Assembly (NCBI GenBank): GCA_037962975.1 | Contig: CM075669.1 | Coordinates: 244,041,851 to 244,105,850, forward strand | Length of the DNA: 64,000 nt | Reading direction: 5' to 3' | From: Clitoria ternatea | Lineage: Eukaryota > Streptophyta > Magnoliopsida > Fabales > Fabaceae | Shown here: positions 58,483-64,000 of the stretch, piece after piece | How positions within the stretch are numbered: position 1 is the stretch's first letter | How the letters are laid out: every line of letters begins with the position of its first letter | The notes under the pieces: model-generated | The model's input: the letters and a program-made list of their open reading frames with translations, nothing else | Databases searched by the model: none | What the model was told of the DNA's origin: nothing | Translations under genes and position numbers: made by a program

Positions 58483-58485
58483 TAA

Positions 58486-59699
58486 TCCCTTCATTTCTCA
58501 ATTTTCTAGGCAAGTTTACCGTAAACCAATCGTTTTGTCTGTGAATTTCGTCAAAGTACTGGAATATCTTGGCATGTTGAATTGCTAACAGTAGCACTGC
58601 TAGAGCTACTCCTAGACCATGGACACACAGTTCCAGCACCTATACTCTTGGACCACCTTGAAATTCACACTTTTAAATGCAAAAACAAAAAGCTTCCTTT
58701 TAAACCCAAAAACAAAGATTCCCTCTTTTTTTGAAAAATGATGTTTGCGGTGTTTTATGTTTTTTTAATATAGAAAAAACACAAGAGACAGAAGAAAATG
58801 GGCATAGGATAGAATGACAAATGATGTGGTGAATAAAAAAGAGATGCAAAAAAGGATAGGAGAATTAAATTGAAGCTACGCACGAGGCTATATTTCAACT
58901 TTCAGCTTGATACGTACACGTTTCTTGGAATCTCGTAATATGAGTTTGTTTTTTAAAAACACATGTTATCAACAACATTTTTAAAACAAAGATTATAGTG
59001 AATCAAACCATTTTTTTTTATCTAGATAACAAATAAGTCTTTTAAATATGTTGATAGATATTTAAATCATATGTGTAAATAATTGATTGATAGAAGCAAG
59101 ATCTATTGTAGTATTGTTTGATAAAATGAGTTTATGAATTATTTTATAACTTTTCGGGTAGTTTATGACTTTATAAGTACTTTATTGAAATAAGGTTGAT
59201 TGGTAGAACTAGTTTAAATTGTATAAAATATCTTTAAACAACATATAATATTTTAATTATGTGAGAAAGAAAAATTAATTTTTAAATAAATAAATTCAAA
59301 GATAAAAATAATAACTAAATAATTAATAAAAAAATTTATAATTTTAAAGAAGCTAATAAATTATGTCAATGAATTTTTCAAAAGCTGAAAAGTTATAAAC
59401 TCTCTTTATTTTTGATGTTTAGTAAATAATTTTAGTAGTTTTAAAAAAATTATAGACTTAAAAAATCATAGGTTGCCTGTACCAAATGGGTATTAAGGGT
59501 TTAGTTTTTGACAAAAACCCATCTTAATTAGCGTTTTGATTACTTGCATTTTCAATACGTCAACTCGAAACAAAAATTGAAGAAGTTAGATGGATCAAGA
59601 GCGAATGGGCCCAATTTAACTTATTAACCGTGGTTTTATCGTGGGCTTAGGCTTCAGTTGTTGGCCCTTTTTCATGTGACCCAAAAATAAAGATATTAC
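58486..59699. other. Intergenic, no gene established
   Basis: A minus-strand open frame (58,639-58,421) reads MLELCVHGLGVALAVLLLAI then enters MITE copy 2; the first 50 residues could be a decayed exon but match nothing I know. 59,100-59,490 holds AT-rich, partly self-complementary sequence (AGTTTATAACTTTT-like) that may be another MITE. The rest shows nothing. Confidence 0.35.
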
Positions 59700-60029
59700 A
59701 TTTCCCCGACGATCACATCGCCGCGCCCGTTGAAGAATTGAACAGAGATACGAATTTTCGACGTTTGGGAATTCAGCGCCAGTAGAGCTGCAAACGACTC
59801 CGTTTTGTTATCAATACCTTGTTTGCCAGTGCCTTATCTGAAAACCTAAAACCGGTTACAATCTTACTCTACTCTCTGGTCACTCTCTCGAGTTCGAGCT
59901 CGGCGCCGCCCCCTCCTCTCTTCGAATCTCCGGTGAAGTGCGAATCGTGGTGGCCGGTTCCAACCTCCGCTCATCCCCGCCCTTCACTCTCCTTTCTTTC
60001 ATTCCTTCATATTTGTTCCCCGCTTCTAG
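59700..60029 (+). other. Probable 5' untranslated first exon of SAE1
   Basis: A GC-richer, CT-rich block typical of plant first exons, ending in a good donor (CTTCTAG|GTAACT at 60,029/60,030). The short ORF at 59,819-60,073 runs through the donor and is not convincing. The link to the SAE1 start 2.8 kb downstream is inferred; the transcription start is not defined. Confidence 0.4.
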
Positions 60030-61184
60030 GTAACTTTGTCAACCTAATCTTGTTTTACTATAACTATTTTTAATTCCTTTGACATAGGTGGACATAAACA
60101 TGCAATCTAAATTTTGTTGCTGAATAGTTTACAATTTACATCTAAGATGATTTCTTGCTTATTTGTTTTTTGGATATAGTCGGCATGGTTTTTTGATTTT
60201 ATGGAATATCTGAAAAAGATGATTTAGGTTAATTTTTTTATATGCATATTTACTAAGATTTAAAAAGAAAAAGTTATTGCAGTTTCCACCGCGGATTAGC
60301 TTGGCAGAGGTCTTGGTTCAAGCCTTATTAATTTTAAAATTTATCAAGGAAAGCACTCTTCAAATTCAACAAGAGGCATTCAGTTGAAACTTGAAAGTTG
60401 TGGGTGAATAGCTGATAATATTATACCTTTGTATTCAATGTAATTCTGATGTTTGAGTTTCAACTATCCTATATCAGTATATGTATACCAAAGACAATCT
60501 AACTCGTATACAAACTTGGGTAAAGTTGGTTAGAATGGGTCAAAGTCGTGAGTCTACAAACAAGTGAATGAATTTGTTTGTGTGCTGCCACATGCTTCGG
60601 AATTTGGCCAAAATGATGCCATTTAGGCTCTGTTCTCTTCATTTTGACTCACTTCTGGTGCCTCTTTGCTCCATGTGACCACTACTGGTGACCAGTCTCC
60701 TTTGATGTTGATCTCTCTTGATAACCTGAGTCTAACACACCACCCACACTCTGATCTGGGAAGAATGCTCCTATAAATGGGTCCATACTTATGATTTGCT
60801 CTTGTTATGAAGTTGTAATACTGAATTTTTATCATTTGATGATATTTATTTTGATATATGGCTGTGTTTTGTAACACCATCTTGATGTTAGGTAACTTAT
60901 TATGAATTTACATGTTGAGTTAATGGACCCTCCAGGAGCTCACATAGACTCTCAAGTTTGATAACCTTGTTTGAAAAGTTGTGAAGCACTAGGTGAATTT
61001 GTTCATAGGAATGAAATGCTCTGTTCGATTAGAAGAATTGTATGATTTTGTTAGTACTTCTAGATATTATGAAATTATAAATTATGCATGTTATAGGAAC
61101 AGGAAGATTTCAGTATGTCCTTTCTTAAATCCTGGATCTGCATGATAGAAATGGGTGATATCACATGGTTTGGGAGTACATTAA

Positions 61185-61359
61185 CAGCCTGTTTGTATAA
61201 AAGTTAAATTTTGCAAACGGAGGTTTGCAAGTATGGTTTATTTTATTCTACAGTCAAACCGAGTTTTGATTGTCTCGAACGGCGTGAATGAATAATATTA
61301 ACATTTGGATTTTTCCCTTTTCTAAACCACGTTTTCCCAACTACATACCAAACGGACCC
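61185..61359 (-). mobile_element. Tourist-like MITE copy 3
   Basis: Starts CAGCCTGTTTG, ends CCAAACGGACCC, flanked by TAA (61,182-61,184 and 61,360-61,362). More diverged than copies 1 and 2 but shares CAGTCAAACCGAGTTTTGA and TCTCGAACGGCGTG. Confidence 0.75.
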
Positions 61360-62537
61360 TAAGTCTTGGTCTCGTGCATGTTAATTGTAATGTTGGATTT
61401 CGTTGGCTACAAAGGTCTGAGAATTTCGATGAGGAGAACAAAGTTGTGAACTGGTGTATAAAGATAAATGAATTAAATCTGTCATCCTAAGTAAGTTTAA
61501 GACTGATACTCGCATGAATGTTTTAGTTCCATGACTTCTATCTCTATTCAGATTTGGATTAAGTTGACTAAAAGCCTTGAATTTGAACATAAAGGCTCCA
61601 TAAACACATACTGTTTGTACTTTCGTGTAAATCATTGTCAAGAGCTTGGTTAAGAGACATATGTTATCTTGTGTACTGGTATTCCTTAAGATTTCTCTGA
61701 ACTTTGAAAAATTGTTAAAAATTCTGCATAAACTTTGTAATTTGTGCTCAAGACTGAGTGAACATTTGCTGATAAACCTATGGACAAAATGGAAACTTAA
61801 ATTTGCTGTATCAAAATGGCGTTTGACTAAAGTTTAAACTGTTGTTGCTCCTGGGATTGATGTCTAGTAGACTTCTTCATAATCTAACCTGGTGTAGTTG
61901 GAATCACAAGCATCAAATGATATGTTGTGTGGTCTGAAACGAAACAGCTTCAAAATGATAAGAATCAGAATGACTTGTTTCAGGCATTGAATTGGAAAAC
62001 AAATCGCACAAACTGTTTGTGTATCACATTAATCAGTAATCTTTTTGCTTGTGGAAGCTTAATGGAACTGGGCCACACAATACAAAACAGGTTGGGTTTG
62101 CGTGGCCAAAATCTGAAAAAACACATTTAGGGTTTATTCGCAATTTTTCAATGAGTCTGGATGCAAAGGGCTGAAAATCCTTCCCTTCATCAACCCAATT
62201 AAGATTTCTAACAAAGAGAGCTTAGGGTGGAGGGTAGGGTAGTTGGGGCGTCCTTTCTACAGCATTTTCTTCTCTTGGTTTTTATTGTCCCCAGCCCCGA
62301 ATTTTAATGGTGTCTCCTTTTGGCCCCAATTTTCCTTTTGACCTTTCTCTAATATTTTTGCTGGGCACTCCCACACTGCTCCTGCCTCCCAGCCATGGGT
62401 TCTGTTGGTTCCCCTCTTCTTGTGGTTGGTTTATTAATTTAGTATTTAAGGTCAAGGAAAAAAGAAAAAGGAAACTGATTTGACATATTGGGAATAAAGT
62501 CATAGGTTGTGGATTTTGGATTATTTTGAAGTTCGTA

Positions 62538-62690
62538 AATGATACATGAGGTTGTATTTAAGCATATGTAATGATTTATGTAGAATGCATAGTCAATAAT
62601 AAAAGTCTAGAATGCATAGTCAATAATAAAAGCCAACAAAAAAGTCATAAATCATCACATATGCTTACATACAACATCATGCATTATTGA
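62538..62690. repeat. Imperfect inverted repeat with internal tandem duplication
   Basis: Arms of about 40 bp (around GTATTTAAGCATATGTAATG and CACATATGCTTACATACAAC) face each other across a direct duplication of a 27-bp TCTAGAATGCATAGTCAATA-type unit (62,581-62,632). Possibly a small MITE. Confidence 0.55.
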
Positions 62691-62855
62691 TTATGAATTA
62701 ATTTCTATTAATTTCTTGCAAATCTGTTAAGTTCTACTTGTATAATTTGTTATCAATCATTTTAAATATGTTCTGAAACAGTTTGTTGTTATTTGCAAAC
62801 TGAAAAATTGAAAGTGAACATTTCAATGATGATCTGCAATAGGTTGCACCTCAGA

Positions 62856-64000
62856 ATGAACGGTGACGGTGAGGAGTTAACAGCGCAGGAGACTGCTTTG
62901 TATGACCGTCAAATTAGGGTTTGGGGAGCAGATGCTCAGAGGAGGTTCCTTCTTTTCTCTTATTTCTTTTTTTTATGCCCCATATGTTTTGTTGCTTTAC
63001 TGTTCTGACTTAACCAAATTGTGCAATTTTTGCTCTTCATTGTATCAATTTTAAATTCTAATATAATAAATTAGTAAATGTACTTCGCATTTTAATTATT
63101 ACCTTCTTTTGTGGTTCCGTTGTTTTAGATTAAGCAAAGCTCATGTTCTAGTGTATGGAATGAAAGGAACTGTAGCTGAGGTAAACATAGAACTTGTCTC
63201 TCCCTGGTATCTTAAATTTGACTTTGACACACAACAGAAGAGATAGTAAAATGGGCCATGTTAGTCTATTGGTGGTTTTGTTTAACTATTTTTTCTTCAT
63301 TTTTTGGTGTTTAATGTTCTTGTCATAAATATAATGCATAAGGAGTTTGCATTTCCTGTTGTTTAGTTTTGCAAGAATATTGTGCTGGCTGGAGTAGGTA
63401 GTCTGACTTTAGTAGATGATCGAGTGGTCACTGAGGAAGCTTTTACCTCAAATTTTCTCATTCCTCCTGATGAGAATGTGTATGGTGGAAAGACCCTTGC
63501 TGAGCTTTGTTGTAATTCACTTAAAGACTTCAATCCTATGGTCCGTGTTACCGTGGAAAAAGGTTTTTGTTTAGATTTCAACCTTTGTTGAATGTCAATT
63601 TGGTACTTCCCTCGACGTTATTTTTGTTTGGTTTTTCTTCAATGTATTTTCTGGTTGTTCTTTTCTGTGGTTTTTCTGGGCTTCAGGTGATTTGGCAAGT
63701 TTTGATGTCGAATTCTTCAGCAAGTTTGATGTTGTCGTTGTCAGTTGTTGCTCACTTTCAGCCAAAGTAATGTAGAAAGTCTTTTAGTGATATGAATATG
63801 AGGATTTTTGCTGTCATCACATTTGAAATTTCTGATACTAGTTGTCTTTTAACATTCTTGTTTGCCTTTTTTTTTTTGTGTAGAAATTGGCTAATGAGAA
63901 ATGCCGGAAGCTATCAAAACGTATAGCATTTTATTCTGTAGACTGTAGGGATTCTTGCGGTGAAATTTTTGTTGATCTGCAGGACTATAAATATTCCAAG
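62856..64000 (+). CDS. SAE1: SUMO-activating enzyme subunit 1 (SAE1/AOS1), 5' half
   Basis: Spliced exons: 62,856-62,944, 63,129-63,180, 63,367-63,562, 63,687-63,766 and 63,884-64,000 (continues off-window). All have GT/AG borders and stay in phase, giving 178 codons. Residues 16-24 read YDRQIRVWG, the start signature of the ThiF/E1 adenylation fold in SAE1 and UBA1 proteins. Then HVLVYGMKGTVAEFCKNIVL and GVGSLTLVDDRVVTEE form the nucleotide-binding Rossmann part (DD binding ATP-Mg). SNFLIPPDENVYGGKTLAEL and CNSLKDFNPMVRV follow. SAE1 pairs with SAE2 as the E1 that adenylates SUMO; the catalytic Cys is on SAE2. Start chosen at MNGDGEELTAQET, matching legume SAE1 N-termini; an upstream in-frame ATG (62,793) lies before a likely splice acceptor. 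Nuclear. Confidence 0.92.

Larger units (their letters stand above)
60030..62842 (+). other. Putative SAE1 leader intron or promoter region
   Basis: No gene seen in 2.8 kb. Contains MITE copy 3 (61,185-61,359) and a palindromic element near 62,538-62,690. An acceptor (GCAATAG, ending 62,842) or CCTCAG (62,854) would join the leader to the coding exon. Confidence 0.4.

Noticed and set aside
59819..60073. 84-codon ORF in the presumed SAE1 first exon
   Set aside because: It runs through a strong splice donor into intron-like AT-rich DNA, and its Pro/Ser content reflects the CT-rich leader.
60287..60340. tRNA-like or SINE-like phrase with TAGCTTGGCAG and GGTTCAAGCC
   Set aside because: The two box-like motifs are only about 12 bp apart, too close for pol III A and B boxes, and no cloverleaf or poly-A tail follows.

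Overview
This is plant nuclear DNA, most likely from a legume close to soybean. The evidence is the AT-rich intergenic sequence, the retroelement families, and a split SUMO-activating enzyme subunit gene whose reading I recognise from legume SAE1 proteins. Nearly everything from 1 to 52,884 is transposable-element DNA. From 52,885 the window is ordinary intergenic DNA with small MITEs, ending in the 5' half of SAE1 (coding from 62,856 and running off the right edge).

Layout. 1-2886: the end of a CACTA transposon carrying a captured pectinesterase/invertase-inhibitor fragment and the tail of a Ulp1-type protease gene. 2887-9011: an old, minus-strand Athila-type Ty3/gypsy element (D). Its 5' LTR is split (9012-9804 and 25,992-26,708) by a 3.1-kb solo LTR (E, 9805-25,986, TSD GTTGA). 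E is itself split by an odd 13-kb complex (F, 11,511-24,542, TSD AAGTT) made of two direct 4.1-kb LTRs, a 1.8-kb gene-less interior and a third, inverted, truncated LTR. 26,709-29,163: remnant of another gypsy element (A) with a gag/protease fragment and a 3' LTR. 29,200-52,884: a complete minus-strand Ty1/copia element (B, TSD ATACT) with a third ORF after pol, split in its protease by a complete plus-strand Athila-type element (C, 35,951-49,682, TSD CCCAC, two 1806-bp LTRs). The nesting order is A > D > E > F on the left and B > C on the right.

The most unusual structure is a class of short CpG-containing palindromes arranged in pairs about 20-22 bp apart. Four unrelated LTR elements carry them, each with its own motif: B (TAATCGATTA), C and F (CGCTCAAGCG-like), and D (CACGGCCAGTGG-like). 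In B, C and D they occur both in the LTR and again in the interior just after pol. In B both arrays lie about 110-120 bp upstream of a TATA-like sequence, one serving the LTR and one the third ORF. I read them as candidate regulatory arrays; this is inference.

No intact autonomous element is visible. Every gag-pol has stops or frameshifts except C's integrase ORF and most of C's protease-RT-RNase H ORF. The only confident host gene is SAE1. One further small candidate gene (57,841 onward) is cut by a MITE. Coordinates of TE boundaries rest on matching TG...CA ends and target-site duplications read by eye; percentages are hand counts.
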